A DNA stretch of 64,000 bases, from positions 10,186,501 to 10,250,500 of the forward strand of contig JAFREQ010000014.1 of NCBI GenBank assembly GCA_025331565.1, written 5' to 3'. Source of the DNA: Holacanthus passer (taxonomy: Eukaryota; Chordata; Actinopteri; Pomacanthidae). Each line of letters starts with the position of its first letter. The stretch's first letter is position 1. The notes beneath the pieces were generated by a model. It was not told where the DNA came from and ran no database searches. It was given only the letters and a program-made list of their open reading frames with translations. The translations under genes and the position numbers were made by a program. Shown here one piece after another: positions 37,735 to 50,485 of this stretch.

Positions 37735-37800
37735 CTGTGAAGATCTGTGAAAATCTGCTCCTGTTTGCCATCAGTGTTGTTAATGGGTCTGAGTGGAACT
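37735..37800 (-). promoter_or_regulatory. Probable 5' UTR exon of the HECT-type gene
   Basis: A strong donor (GTAAGC on the minus strand) closes this exon. The next exon starts at the CTCTCAG acceptor before 37008. An ATG at 37772 inside this exon opens a different frame from the HECT frame, so I treat the exon as untranslated or as the start of an upstream frame. The upstream end is not defined. Confidence 0.4.
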
Positions 37801-39640
37801 TTCAACTCCCAGTAGCCTGAGCTGGTTTGACTTGTCAGTACAGGTAAAAGCAGCAGCAGTGTCTATTTTAGCCTTAGGCAACTATCAGTATTTTAGAGGT
37901 GACAGTCAACAGATTCTGCTCATGTACAACTAATGGGTTGCAACTAGGACTGGGTCAAATAGTTAAAATCAATATTACAAAATTGATTAGATTCCACTTT
38001 CAATTTTCCTTTCAGTACTTAACATTACATTCAATTACTAATAGCTCAATTTGTTTTTCACCCTGCCTGAGTTACAGCACTCATTCATGCATGGAAGACA
38101 TTATTTACAACTGGTTAGTTCTTAATAATAACAATGAAATACTCAGTTAAAGCCTGAGTGAAACAACAAAAGGACCAAATGTGTTTGTGTCTCACTCACA
38201 TTTATCTGATGACATGTTGATTGTGCTGCTGATGTGACCAGATTTGCACAACTGGACAGATGTATGTACGGATGGTATCCTTAATTTTACATTAATATCA
38301 TCCACAGTAAATGTGCCATTTTTAGTGTTTCACCACAGTCTAGATGAATCTGTTAATGATATATTGTAGGTGTTAAACAAGAGTAAGACTCCACAGCCAC
38401 GCTAGCTGCTCTGTGAGGATATGCTTAGTGTCTGCTTAGTGGTGAAATTTGCATTTCTGTTCTGTGTATCCAAAGTGATATGCCAAGACTGTTGATTTGT
38501 TGAGTAGTGAGAGTCTATACAGTGAGGCTGTACATTACCAGAATTCATCAGCAAAACACCCACGCATCAGAATAACCCATACTATCATTCAGCTAAATCA
38601 AATTAAACGTTAGGATAAAATAACAATCATTATAATCGTTTATCTTAATGAGAATAATAACAGTGATAAGAAGAAGAAGACTAATTAATGTTATTGCTAG
38701 TAGTCATAGATCTGTCTTCCTTTGATGCATCCTTCCTGTTCTTCCCTTTTTTGTTTTTTGCACTTTTGTCTTGTGATCCAGAGACATGCAAGACAGGTGA
38801 ACTGGAGACTCAATTGTCCATGCGTGTGAATGTGAATGTCTATCTCTGTCATTTTGACTGGGTACCTGTCAAGGGTGTCTCTTGACCAAATTTAAACTTG
38901 TATGCGCTCCAGGCTTCTGTGACCCAGAAAGAATATAATGTGTTTTCTCTGAATGCAGAGGAGAAAAGACAAGACAACCAGTTTGTTTGAGTTGAATCAA
39001 AGACAAAGACTGACTTTGATTTGCCGCTCTCGGTTTCTTTACAATACACTGAATATATGATACTCAGCTCTGTCACTAAACCATCTGAAAATATGGATAC
39101 TAGAGATCAACATTAGCACGTCTGGTTCCTCTCAACATCATTAACACCCATGACCTTGTGATAACCTTTCTAATGAGAAATCTGTTTTTGTCTTACATTT
39201 AACACTCGGATGCTTTCTAGTGTTAACAGTAAAGTCACTTAAGGAACAGTCATGCATAGAGACAAGCTCAGTGTGTTAGTGCACTTTGGATTGAGAAGTG
39301 TGCTGATTTGAACTTTAACAAGGAACTGGTAACTTCCTCTAAGCTACATTAACATGTTATGTTTATGTTTGCTCTTCATCAGTACTTCTTGTATCTTTTG
39401 TGTTTTTTTTATTGCTTTATTTTACTCATGTCAGTGAAACTGCACATCTGAGGCCCCATGTGCCAGACAACCAACATGTTGGAGTAGCCCCCCCTCCATC
39501 CCTCCAGATGCCCCTCAGGGTTACAGTGACACAAGTGTCCCATTGTCACAACAGCGTCTGTCAGGGTCTGTGTCATGGGGGGGTGGACATGCCTTGGGGG
39601 ACATTAGAAGATTAGCTATGACATTAACCCCCCCACCCCA

Positions 39641-39641
<1 letters not shown>

Positions 39642-39688
<47 letters not shown>
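39642..39688 (+). repeat. (CA)n microsatellite
   Basis: A pure CA dinucleotide run of about 47 bp, preceded by a C-rich patch. Confidence 0.95.
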
Positions 39689-39691
<3 letters not shown>

Positions 39692-41340
39692 TCACAGACG
39701 CTTGCACACTCCTACCCATAATCCCTCTGTTACAAGTCACTTCCCGTTTCATGAGCCACTGAGACAAAGCAACAGATCATGTGAGTGTTTTTTGTGCTTG
39801 TAGCTGAACTTTGGAGTATTTGCTGTGCATGAGTTTAACACATTCTCTCCTCCAGCAGAAAAAAACAGAAGAGCGGCCTTGACAATAATGTGAGTATTTG
39901 GAGGTGAGCCATTAAGTGATTGTGGTCTACAGTAGGAAGGGCATGCTGTTCTGTACAGTGTGTACATATGTGGGGGAGAAAGAGGGAGGGCGGTTTATGT
40001 GTACAATGTGCATGTGTTCTGTATGTGTGGGGGAGGTGCTGTGCTTGTTAGGCCATGTGCTCCTAATAGCATTTATCAATTTATCATGGTTGGTTGATTG
40101 GTTCATGTATTTATTTGCATACCGCAGTTTGAGGGCACTCATTTTCCATTATTTATATATCTTTTCAGCAGAGACTTGCAGACCAAGTGAAGTGTTAGCA
40201 CAGCCAGTCAATGACTGATCAATATGTGATCAGCCAGAGAGCTCTCAGGCTGTACTTTACTGCAAGATCAAGACTGTAAAGACCCTTACTGACTGTTCAA
40301 TCTTTATAACTGATTGAATACACACACACACAATAAGAGAAAAACAAGTTGACATTCCCAGAAATATCCCTTTAGCTGTCATTGAAGCAGCCAAATGAAC
40401 ACTGTGAAAAGGGAGAATTACAGACATATTTTAGGGATCTGATCCTGTTGTGTATCACAATCTTCATTAAATATTCAGCACTGTCCCTTGTGTCAGTGGG
40501 TCAAACTGTAAGCCAGCACAGCAGAAATATGAGAAGAGAGAATAGATGGAGAAGTGGTGAGAGAGTATGAGATTGAGACACAGAAATGGGCAGAAAGTGG
40601 CTGCGGGAAACTGCAGGAAAATCTGTCATCCAGTTGTCAAACTAGCAAATAAAAAACATCTTTGGAGCTTTTCAAGTGTTTTTACTTGATGAAATCACAG
40701 TTTCACACCTCCGTCTGTGAGGCATCCTGATATGACAGAGCGACACTGAGGGTCCTAACAGTGTGTCTCACATTTGAAGAACGTTTTCCTCTGTTTGTAA
40801 ACTGGATCAGATGTTTCAAGTGATCTGGCTACATGTGATGAGATTTTTACCGTCTGTGGTTTATGAGGATGGATGAACAGACAGGAGAAGCTGAGTTCAA
40901 GGTCAGATCTGGGATGTTTGTCATTACTCTCTGTTTGTCAGCTAGGAAAAGACATCAATAGAGGGGTTTCTCCACCCATGTTGATTCCTCCATCACATCC
41001 TGCTGTTTCCAGCCTCTCCCCTCTTTGTATCTCCTTCATTTCTCTTTCTCTGTCTCTTCCTCTTTCACTTGAGGTGTGGGACAAATTACAGGAGTGATGG
41101 ATGGGCTGTTCCTCCTTCAGGATGCTTGTTTCTGCAAGCATGCGCACAGACACAGATATAGACATCAGATGTAGTGTGTGTGACTGTGTGTTTATGTACC
41201 TTTTCATTTGTTGTCAGTCAGTTGTCTGTCTTAAGCATGTCCTGTTTTTTTCCTGTCTTTTTTTCTTGACCGGCCAATTACGCTAAGCCGCATGATGGGT
41301 TTAGGCTTTTTACATTTGTGGCTACATCTGCTTCCTGACT

Positions 41341-41610
41341 AGGGCTGAACAATTAATTGAAATATAAATATAGAAATCGCCATATGGCCAAGTTCAATAT
41401 CCAAACTGCAGGAGCTGCAAAATGTGTCACAACATACCATTATAAATACAGCATTGTGGTCCTACAGAGATGCCCCGGCCTACAAATCATATTCTCCGTA
41501 AGGGAGCATGCTTGTTTGGTTCAGACCCCAGCAAAAATCACAGCATCATCATTTTTTTTTTTTTTTCTGTGAAAATTAAATGCACTGAAATCGTGACTCA
41601 TTCTTCATCC
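41341..41610 (+). mobile_element. Non-autonomous DNA-transposon-like segment
   Basis: The segment starts AGGGCTGAACAATTAATTGAAAT and contains AGAAATCGCCATATGGCCAA and later GAAATCGTGACTCATTC. It resembles the common fish repeats beginning GGGCTGAACGATT. Termini and target duplication could not be delimited, so class and borders are approximate. Confidence 0.35.
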
Positions 41611-41929
41611 ACAATATCTGTTGAAATAATGGCATTATGACTTTTGCATGTGGTTCAACTTTATTAATTACCACGTATTACTCACACTATACAGACTGGG
41701 CCATGTGTGAGTATACCCCCTCAACACACACACACAAAGACACACAGACGCACAAACCATACTCATCTTGCTAATGGCCCAGCCTGTCTGTGCTTTTGCT
41801 GGGCTTATATTTCACCTCAGAGAGGGAGGGAGCACAGCCAACAGGTCCATTACTGAGAGAAAAGAGAGAGAGAGAGATAGGGATTGTGATGAGGGGAGGA
41901 AAAAATAAAGAGAGGGGCGGGGATTCGGC

Positions 41930-42140
41930 TGCAGGCGTACTGCGGCAGCAGCGGAGCGGCATGACGTGATGGAGGAGTGGAATGACAGACACACACACAC
42001 AAATGCACATGCTCGCAGCTCGGAGGCCCGCCAGGCAAAAGTAGACAGGAGCAAAGGCAGGGGCTGAGCCAGACGCACTCAGCAGCATACAGATTGGAGA
42101 CAAACTCACTTGCTGCTTTGTATCCTCATGCTTGCACTGG
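41930..42140 (+). promoter_or_regulatory. nav1: Candidate distal nav1 first exon/promoter
   Basis: A locally CpG-rich patch (GCGTACTGCGGCAGCAGCGG near 41936) is followed by a good donor at 42141 (GG|GTGAGTG). This arrangement fits a noncoding first exon for the plus-strand long nav1 transcript. There is no direct proof of splicing to 47185. Confidence 0.3.
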
Positions 42141-43279
42141 GTGAGTGTAGCCTTGTGTCATTTTTTTATTGGTTATTATTGCCTCTTTATGCATTTGTTA
42201 ATGTGACTGTTGCTGTGTATCTCCTCTTGTTTGTGTTGTGAGAATCTGTGTTCTCTCATTTATCTGAATGCAATTATGAGTGCCAGTTTCTGTGAATGAA
42301 TGGAAAGTACAAACACTGTGTTTTAAAGGACGACGATGACATTCACAGTGATATCACAGTCAGCAGCCTAACGGGGATGGCGGCAGAGTGGAAGAGAGAG
42401 GTTAACAGAAAGAAAGACAGAGCTTAAGTGGGATGAAAAGAGGGGCAGAGGGGATGATAGAGGTAGGGGGTGTACCGAACCAGGGGTGACATGATGCGAT
42501 CAGCCTGAGTCAGCATTATAGGCTGCATGACTCATAGGAGCATGCACAGCATATAGACTGTCGTATGTGACCATCTGAGAAAGCTTAGTTGAGAGTGTTG
42601 GATGATGTGGAGAAGAGTTGTAGAAGTGAATGAGAATGGAGGGAAACTGTTTGTGCACACATGGTGATGTTTATGTGGTCAGTAGTGTGATTACGCTCTG
42701 CCCTGTTTAGTTTGTGTGGGTGCTTGTGTTTGTCTGTCCTTGCTTCTATAATGAGTGGACGTGTGTGGTAGACATCCAATTTTTTCCAAGGTTGAGAGTG
42801 ATTCAAACTCTCTCTGTAGAAATCTTGAGAGACTCCTCAACCAATGACTTCTCCATGTGATTGTACTATGTTCCATTGAAAACCTCATAACACCAGTTTT
42901 GGTCATTTTCTGTTTTCAGTTAAGTGGTTACTGTCAGTGAAAGAAACACTTGCATAACCCCTTGTATAGCATCAAAAAGACATTGTGATTAGGAAGTTAA
43001 CCCCAAATTAGTTTCACAGTACTGTGTTACAGTTGACAATCTGGAGATACAGTGTTTTTAGACAGCTTAAATGCTGCGTTGTGACATTTTTGGGACAGAA
43101 TATGTGTCATTGTGGGTCACATAGGCCGAGAAAATTTCCATTTGGACTACTGACTCATGATAACATAAACAGTCACCAGTTTATTGTTCAGACATGTTTT
43201 ATGTGTGAGAGAAATGACGTTTTTTTTGCCAAAAGATGAGAACACTGATTTCATCAAAGAAAGTGACTTTGAAAATGAG

Positions 43280-43519
43280 TCACCTCGATACCCGGGCCCC
43301 TGATTGGCTAAAAATGTCGGCCGTGTTTGTCACAGCTTCCTGTCTCGATGAATGGTGAGGCGCTGCGGACCAATGGGAGGGCAGTGGTGAGGATGCAACA
43401 GTGATCCAGGAAAAAACAGCCCATTGTTCCTGGGACGTTGGAGAAGTGTGACCTCCCTCCTGCCGGCACTGGCTGCTCAGCTTAACGGCACACTGACTGA
43501 CCCGATACCCCACCAACAG
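43280..43519 (+). promoter_or_regulatory. nav1: Alternative candidate nav1 first exon
   Basis: A GC-richer segment ends at a strong donor (CCAACAG|GTAAGAC, at 43520). Like the one ending at 42140, it could supply a noncoding leader to the exon at 47185. It is listed because the two candidates cannot be separated by eye. Confidence 0.3.
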
Positions 43520-43520
43520 G

Positions 43521-45640
43521 TAAGACACGCACGTGAGACAGCACATCTGCCACATGACGTTTCATAATAAGCAGTTTATGAGCTTCTTCTGATTCTGTTC
43601 TGCTATTCCAGGAATCGTAACAGCACATTTGAGTGCTTTTGCACCTCTGCCTGACACTAGCATATTGTAAGATGATTTATGACAGCACATTATCGCTGTT
43701 GTTTTGGCTGTTGTCATTATGGAGATAATTACATTCATTTATTGTGGACTTTCCAGACTGGGTGACACACACAAACACACAGGCGCTGCTAATGTCCTTC
43801 AGTTCACAGAGAGAGAGGCCTGTGTTACCACCTCATTTATTGATTTTTGTGATGAGTCAGAGGGTTTTCATCACAAGAGTTAGAGTGTGTGTACGTGTGA
43901 GAGAGAGTTTGCATGTTCCTTTCATCAGAAGTACAGTAACTTAGTTCAGGGTGAGTGTGTCATGGGACAGAGAAGCTAAAATGGTGTAATATGATTATAA
44001 AGTTAGACTCTAACTTCTAGTGCTGCCTGGCTATCCTTCTTTCTCCTTACAGAAAGTACATACCTGAGCTGCTGTCTGTTATGACTAAGGTGAAAAGTGT
44101 TTGTAACTGCCTCATGTAGTTCACCTCCTAACTATGTGGAGATAAATAGAAAATAAGACAGAATAGAATGAAAGAGTGCCTGCTGCCGCTGCTGTTGCAC
44201 AAAGTATCCAGCAGGTGTCAGTACCGTCCTTGCAGAATAACAGGACCAGTGAAAAGCTCTGCAATGGCATTCTTCCACATATTTGCTCATTCACTTGCTA
44301 CAAAAAACTGAAATAATCTGTATGTATCACTATACAAAAGTCATGATCTTCTCCAAAACTGCGCTTATAGTTTACTTACCTACTTAAATACAATATAAAT
44401 ATTGTCTGTATCTATGAATATCACAGAAACCCTAATGCATATTATATACTTAGCCAGTTGGGTTTTGGACTATTGGTCCAAACAGTCAATTTGAAGATGT
44501 CAGCTTGGGTTCTGGGAAACTGTGATTGGAGTTTTTTAACTATTTAGTGACTAGAACTGACTTTATAAGTTGCAGCCCAAATTACTAACCTGTTTTTCCA
44601 AACCATAAAACATTCAGCCTAGATCAAACCAAAAATCTGATTTTTTGCATGTTTGTTCTTCCTGTAGATTCTTCTAAAGCGTATTTAACCACTTTGTCTA
44701 CACTTTCTATATTTCAACTAGCTTCTGCAGGCAGACAGGTCACAAGCAGTTAGACCTAACGCGGAAACATCGACAAACCAACAATCTAGCTATTCTAAAT
44801 GCACTTATGTAACAGAATGATACAGAATGATCTTGTCTTTAAATTCAGCGTGCAGTCTGAACAGTTGACACAGAGAACATACCTTTAACAAAGGTTGCCT
44901 TATGTGTGACAGACTCAGACCAGAAATTGATTTGCCAGTTTCACACTCGTATCCAGCTGTTGGTTTCAGTCAAAAGAAATGTCTTATTATTTCTTTTTTT
45001 TCTCCTCTGATTACTTTCTGCGTATAAATACACACAGACATCCTCACCACCAGCTGAGCCTCGGTATGTCTTTACGTGGGCTGCGGTAGTACTGGTATGA
45101 CCTAAGTGTATCCCCGGAGAATAGCCAATTTCCATACAGATAGACACAGAGCCAGACCGCACCTGTGCTCCTGGAAATCCTAGCAGGAATTGTGTCAGAC
45201 AGACAGAAATTCTGATGCTTATTAGTGACTAAGCCTCCCGAGAGAAAGAGCCAGAGAAAAAGAGACGGAGAGGAACAGGGATGGGGGGATACGGGAAAGA
45301 GGAGGAAGAATTTGGGGAGAGAGAAATGAAGGGAAAGCAGGATTGATGATAACATCTGTCTCTGTTTACCTACTGCTGCATCACTGCTGCTGCGCAGGTC
45401 TTCATTAGCATTGAGTTAACTGTGATAGAGCACCAGTCCTTGGTCAAATTGTCTGTGTCATTATGTGATATTATAAATTGGAGACAGAATGGCCTCCTAC
45501 AGAGAAGCTTACCTTATTTATCCTTTATTAGAAACTAAAAGGTTGTTGTTGGATATATGTGTGAGATTTTGAGCTGGAGCGGTCATCCTCTATTCCCCTG
45601 CAGGGATTCTGAAAATGACAGACCTCTCTCTCTCTCTGTA

Positions 45641-45695
<55 letters not shown>

Positions 45696-47184
45696 ACGTA
45701 CGTGCTTGTGTGACCCACATTACACTGTGTGCAATACTGCAATTACATGCACTGTCAAATAATCCAACATTTTATCCTCGTGACTTAATTTGACACATCT
45801 CCACTTTACTAAAGACAGCTTCCCAAGAAGTCTGCTGGCAGCCAAATTTCTGCTTTTTAAGAAAGGTCAAGTAGGGCTCAGCGTTAAATCTGAGTAATTG
45901 TGACTATGTGTATAATTATAATGATGAAATCTATTTGTGCTGTAGTGTTCCAAAGCAAAAGTGCTGCACAGCAAGAACAAAGTAAAACGAAAAATGTAAA
46001 TGTGTAAATATATTTATACAGTATGTTTATACCCGTCTTGAATGTGAGAACAGAGCAGCTGTTGACCTGCTGCTGTACATCTGGGCAGCAGCAGCAGCAA
46101 CAACATGATTTGTTCATTATGTTATATGAGACAGTCATAAAAGTCTAGTTGAAGCATGTTTCACAGTTCAAGTCTCAGGATGTTTTCTTTTCACAGACAG
46201 GCTGATTAAAACAGATATATATTCAGGCATTTTCACAGACTTTGCAAAAAAAAAAAAAAGGTCAAATAGTTTGGAGATTTATAAAATCTTATGTTGTGAT
46301 CTTGTTTATGTGTTATAATGACTTTTATCAAAAACTTTCATGTGAGATTCTGGTATTTTGTGAGGGATAGCGAATCAGTTTCTCAGATGCTCTGATCCTT
46401 CTCACTCTACACTTGCTGATTCCTCCCCTTTCCCCTCCCTCTTTGCCTTTCTTCCAACCTCACAGCCTCCCGTCCTCTTTCCCTTCAGCAGCGCAGCACG
46501 AGGTACTTAAATTATATGACATTACATGAAATGTTTAACTTGTGCTATACTCGTTGTGGTTTGCATAGAAAGAAGGGCACAAAGAATATCAACCTGACTT
46601 CTAGAGTCTTGGGAGGATTTTGTGTTTCTGAGAGAGCAACAGAAGCTATGAATATCTGCAATCAAAGCAAATCATGTGAGGGCGATACCATAACTCCTCT
46701 GAGGCTGTAAGAGAGCAGTGTGTTTGGGCAATGAGGTGTGTCTGTGGCAGTTTGTGCGAGTGTGTGTTTGAATTCATTATGTGGAGAAAATCAGCTATTT
46801 GGGAACATAACGCTCTAAAAGCAGCTGGTAGAATTCGCTCTGAGCATGTGTCTGTGCGAGTGTGTGAAGCCATTTTTGTGTTTTGAACTCCCAGCAGGCA
46901 AATTTGATGATGGCTGAAAATAAGCTCAACTCGTGGTTTACCATGACTCAGTTTGTCATATGTGCTTGATTCACATGCTCTCATACCATGAATGTTTAAC
47001 TGTCTCTGCCTTGGGAAAAGCAATTTCTGGTTTATCTGATTAAATAAAATGTTAGATAAGATTTTAACACAGGAGTTAACCTCAAAATGGATAAACAGTG
47101 GGGTTGAATGTGGTTGAAAGTAACATTAATGTTCAACTTTTTGACTCGTCATAGGTGTCTCTTTCCTTGTGTATCTCCATTTAG
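43521..47184. other. nav1: Presumed nav1 intron (5' region)
   Basis: Mostly noncoding sequence with a long (TG)n tract at 45644-45692. No exon is clearly supported. Confidence 0.5.
45644..45692 (+). repeat. (TG)n microsatellite
   Basis: A run of about 49 bp of TG dinucleotides. It creates spurious Cys-Val frames on the plus strand. Confidence 0.95.
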
Positions 47185-48245
47185 GTCAGCATGAGTGGGG
47201 GAGTCAATGTGAAGTCGGCCCCCCGGGCTCCTCCCTCGTCAGGAATCCCCCTCCCACACAGCCTGTTGCCCTCCTCCTCTCCCAAAGCAGACACCCGCCG
47301 CCGGGCTAGTGACCTGCCCAGGCCTTCAACACAGACCCCTAAACACACACCCACACACACACCCACGCACTCTCCCTCACTTTGCCCACGGAGCTCCAGC
47401 ATCCCTGGGCCTTCATCCAAGGACCCAACGAGAGAGCCCGGCATGAAAAATCAGCTCTTCAAGCGGACGGGAGCTCTACCTGGCCCCCAGGGGTCACGCT
47501 CTGCATACAGCAGCCCACTAATCCAGCGCAGGGTGCCGCCGCCACACTCCAAAGATACATTGGATGTGGGAAAACCTATCCCACCTCACGTCACCTCACA
47601 GTTTCCACATGACAGCAATCGCAATAGAAACACCTTCACCAATAACAACCTGACATGGGGAACCAGCAACCTGCGTCCACCGCTCCAGTTCAGAAGAGGA
47701 GACAACTCCAACACTGTTTCCCAGGCAAGGAGTGAGGCCACGCCAGGAAGAGAGGTAGAGCCTCCAGAAAACCACCCAGCCCAGTCCCCCATGTTGAACA
47801 ACAGCAACCTCCGCCCCTCTCTGGTTCAGACAAGCTGCAGGCACACCATCAGAGGTCGTAGTGACTCCACCAGTCAATCAGACGAGGAGATGGGCACTCC
47901 TGAGGACAGCAGTCCGGCCTCCTCTCCTGGTCCACTGTTGCTGCCACCAATCACATTCACCATGCCAGTCATGTCCAAAGTGGCTGTCGACATGCAGTAT
48001 CCAAGCCTGGACAAGGAGACTCCGTCCACAGAGACACACACACCCAGAGTCAACATGGCTACTGTGGCACCTTTCAGCTACAGGTAAGTGGTCTATACAC
48101 ACGCACGCACACAATCCTGATACAGTAGTTTATCAAGACTTCCGTCATGAGCCCCAAATTATTGATGGCCATCGTAAAACCATTCTCTTGTCATTATCAT
48201 ATGATCACTCTCTCCTCATAGCACTTTATGACCCCCCTCTCTACT

Positions 48246-48282
<37 letters not shown>

Positions 48283-49062
48283 ACTCACTCACACTCACAC
48301 ACACACACACACACACACACACAGCCACTCTGACTACTAAAGACCAGCCCTAGAGGCCTGTTGGGGCCATTTTAGTCTAATTCCTCTGTATCTTTTCCAG
48401 TAATACACGCGTATACACACACATGCACACATAGACCCATAGACCCACTTGGTGTTTTCTGGAGCAGAGCTGATTGTTAAAGTGTCCTCTTGACAGCCTC
48501 TGGACTGACTCAGTATTTGTTCCTTGTCACACACACACATAGTCTCTCACCATGTGGGTTAAAAACGAGAAAAAATGTGAATCTAATTTTGTAAGTGAAA
48601 AAATGCAGTGTTACTGTGTCTGATGTGTGTTTTTTTAAAACTAAATCAATCCATGCAAAATGAATCTATCAAAGCAGAATCACTGATGGCACCATGCACA
48701 ATACTTTAAAAGATGAACAACTGGAAAAATTCAAGACAAGTGCTTACATTTTTAGGCATAAGTTTTTTCCACTGCTTTGTGCATTATCAGTGATTTTCTG
48801 TTTCTTTGATTTGCGTTTATGGAAATCAGTGCAACACACTGGGGAATGTCATCTCTTTCTTTCACTGTCATACATAGTAGCTTCCGTGTTTGATTGCAAT
48901 CAGTAATATTGAAGTGATTTGCATGTACAGTAGCAGCCGTGTGATGGCTGTGTTCATAATGTGTTTACAGGGTGCAAGTGCAGGAGAGCGATTTTTCACT
49001 GGACGAACTGAGTGACTGCTCATCTGGATCCATTGAAGTCTGCTGCGATGACCTAACACCAG
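47185..49062 (+). CDS. nav1: Neuron navigator 1, N-terminal exons of the long isoform
   Basis: Exon 47185-48083 (acceptor CCATTTAG, donor GTAAGT) contains the start MSGGVNVKSAPRAPPSSG at 47191 and 297 codons of Pro/Ser/Thr-rich, largely disordered sequence ending NMATVAPFSYR. It joins in phase to exon 48971-49062, which encodes VQVQESDFSLDELSDCSSGS then IEVCCDDLTP. From memory of the family, this block resembles the conserved N-terminal segment of long navigator isoforms. The junction phase (one base left over) fits exactly with the exon at 58748. Navigators bind microtubule plus ends and steer neurite outgrowth. The assignment rests on strand, phase, gene order and the SDCSSGS-type motif, so it is less certain than the downstream exon. 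Confidence 0.72.
48247..48322 (+). repeat. (CA)n compound microsatellite
   Basis: CA dinucleotides with interspersed CTCA units lie in the intron immediately after the large nav1 N-terminal exon. Confidence 0.9.
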
Positions 49063-50399
49063 GTGAGACACGCTCACTCACACATACACACATAGATATG
49101 CAATCAAATATAGACTATACAGTTTATTTCAGAAGCAACATACATCACTTTTCCTTTCTCTCTGTCTCCTTTGCTAAAGAAATCTTGTAGATTAGTTCTG
49201 TCTGCCCAGTCACCATCAGGGTGCAGAGACCGAGAGTCCTGTTAGCAGGTATGGATGCCTACTTTCTGGCATCCAGACACATTTACTGTGACAGTATCAA
49301 TGTATAAATGACATCAGACAGGATATGCCCATGGCTGAACGTTGGGTCTCATTGTGGAACCTGGATAGACTCAGTGAAGACTCAGGGACAACCATTCTCT
49401 GTCTAAATGTATGTCTGTCACGCTCCTACTCATCAGGCCTCCAGAGCCATGTCTGAAGTTAGGTGGTGTAATTTTGTGTGCGTCTCAGCCTGGGGTAATG
49501 CTGACTATGGTGGTTTCTAGATGAAGAGATGGAAAAGATAGATGGGCTCAGGATGTTAAGATGAAGGAAGATGACAGGGGTGATGTGGGTCAGTAATGGG
49601 ATGAAATGGGGCACTTCTCAACTCACAGTCAGGGAATATTATCTGCACATTGATTTCAGCCTCATCCAAGAGCTGTTGAGGAGTTTGAACCCTTCCTCCC
49701 CTCGCACTCTTTCTCTGTTCCTCTCTTCCAGTTCCTCCTTTCCAGTTTCATTGACCTAAAAAGCCACAATCCCAGCATGATCCCCTCCCCGTCATTTTGA
49801 GTAATGGTTTGCTTCGTACCCGCAGCTATAGTCATGCATTGTCGTGGTCATTCTGAGTCGATGTGGACGTGCTTCAGAGATATGACTTTATCAGTGGCTT
49901 AGTGAGTCATTCTTTTTGATGTGGTGTCAGTTGGGCAGGAGGGGATCAACTGCTTAGCTTTTAAATGTGCAGCCCAGAGTTAGTGTGCATTAAATTTTAA
50001 TGGCTAAATTGTCCTAGCTTATACACATCTGACAGAATATGTGTAGTCAGAAGGTATCAAGACAGGTATATTTTTCATTGTTTGCCAGTTTGAAATGAAA
50101 TAATGACTATGGGTTTACAGTGCAGATTTCCAGTTTTAAGGGTGAACAGTATGAACCCTTTTTATGCATTTTCCAATTTTAAGGACAATGTGCCAGGACA
50201 GTGATATTAAACATACAGACACGGTCAAAGGAATTGCAACCAAATATTATTTTTCTATCACTTAAAATTAGAAAACTTAATAAAATGTAATACAAAGAGT
50301 TACAATTCCTAGACTGTCACGCCAGTCACTAGTGGTGTGGTTTGGTCAATAAACATTGGTTTATGATCAAATACCTGCAGGCTCAGCTGTAATTTGTAC

Positions 50400-50485
50400 T
50401 AATTGGCAAATATTAGCAGGTAGGTAAATATTGTAAGCCTTCTACCTGCTAAACATCAGCATGTTAGTGTTAGTCATTATGAGCT
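50400..50485 (+). repeat. Fragment of the dispersed repeat also at 19500-19600
   Basis: The segment contains GCTAAACATCAGCATGTTAGTG after a run of diverged short units. It resembles the AGCATGTTAACACGCCGACA portion of the long copy at 19040-19625. Confidence 0.4.

Larger units (their letters stand above)
37801..41900. other. HECT gene-nav1 intergenic DNA
   Basis: This is a long noncoding stretch with a (CA)n tract at 39642-39688 and a transposon-like segment at 41341-41610. Scattered open frames are short, and none has a recognisable domain or flanking splice sites that fit together. Confidence 0.55.

Noticed and set aside
45557..45793. Cys-Val repeat protein
   Set aside because: Translation of a (TG)n microsatellite.
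48247..48322. Regularly spaced short repeats that could suggest a CRISPR-like array
   Set aside because: This is a CA-based microsatellite in a vertebrate intron, with no unique spacers.
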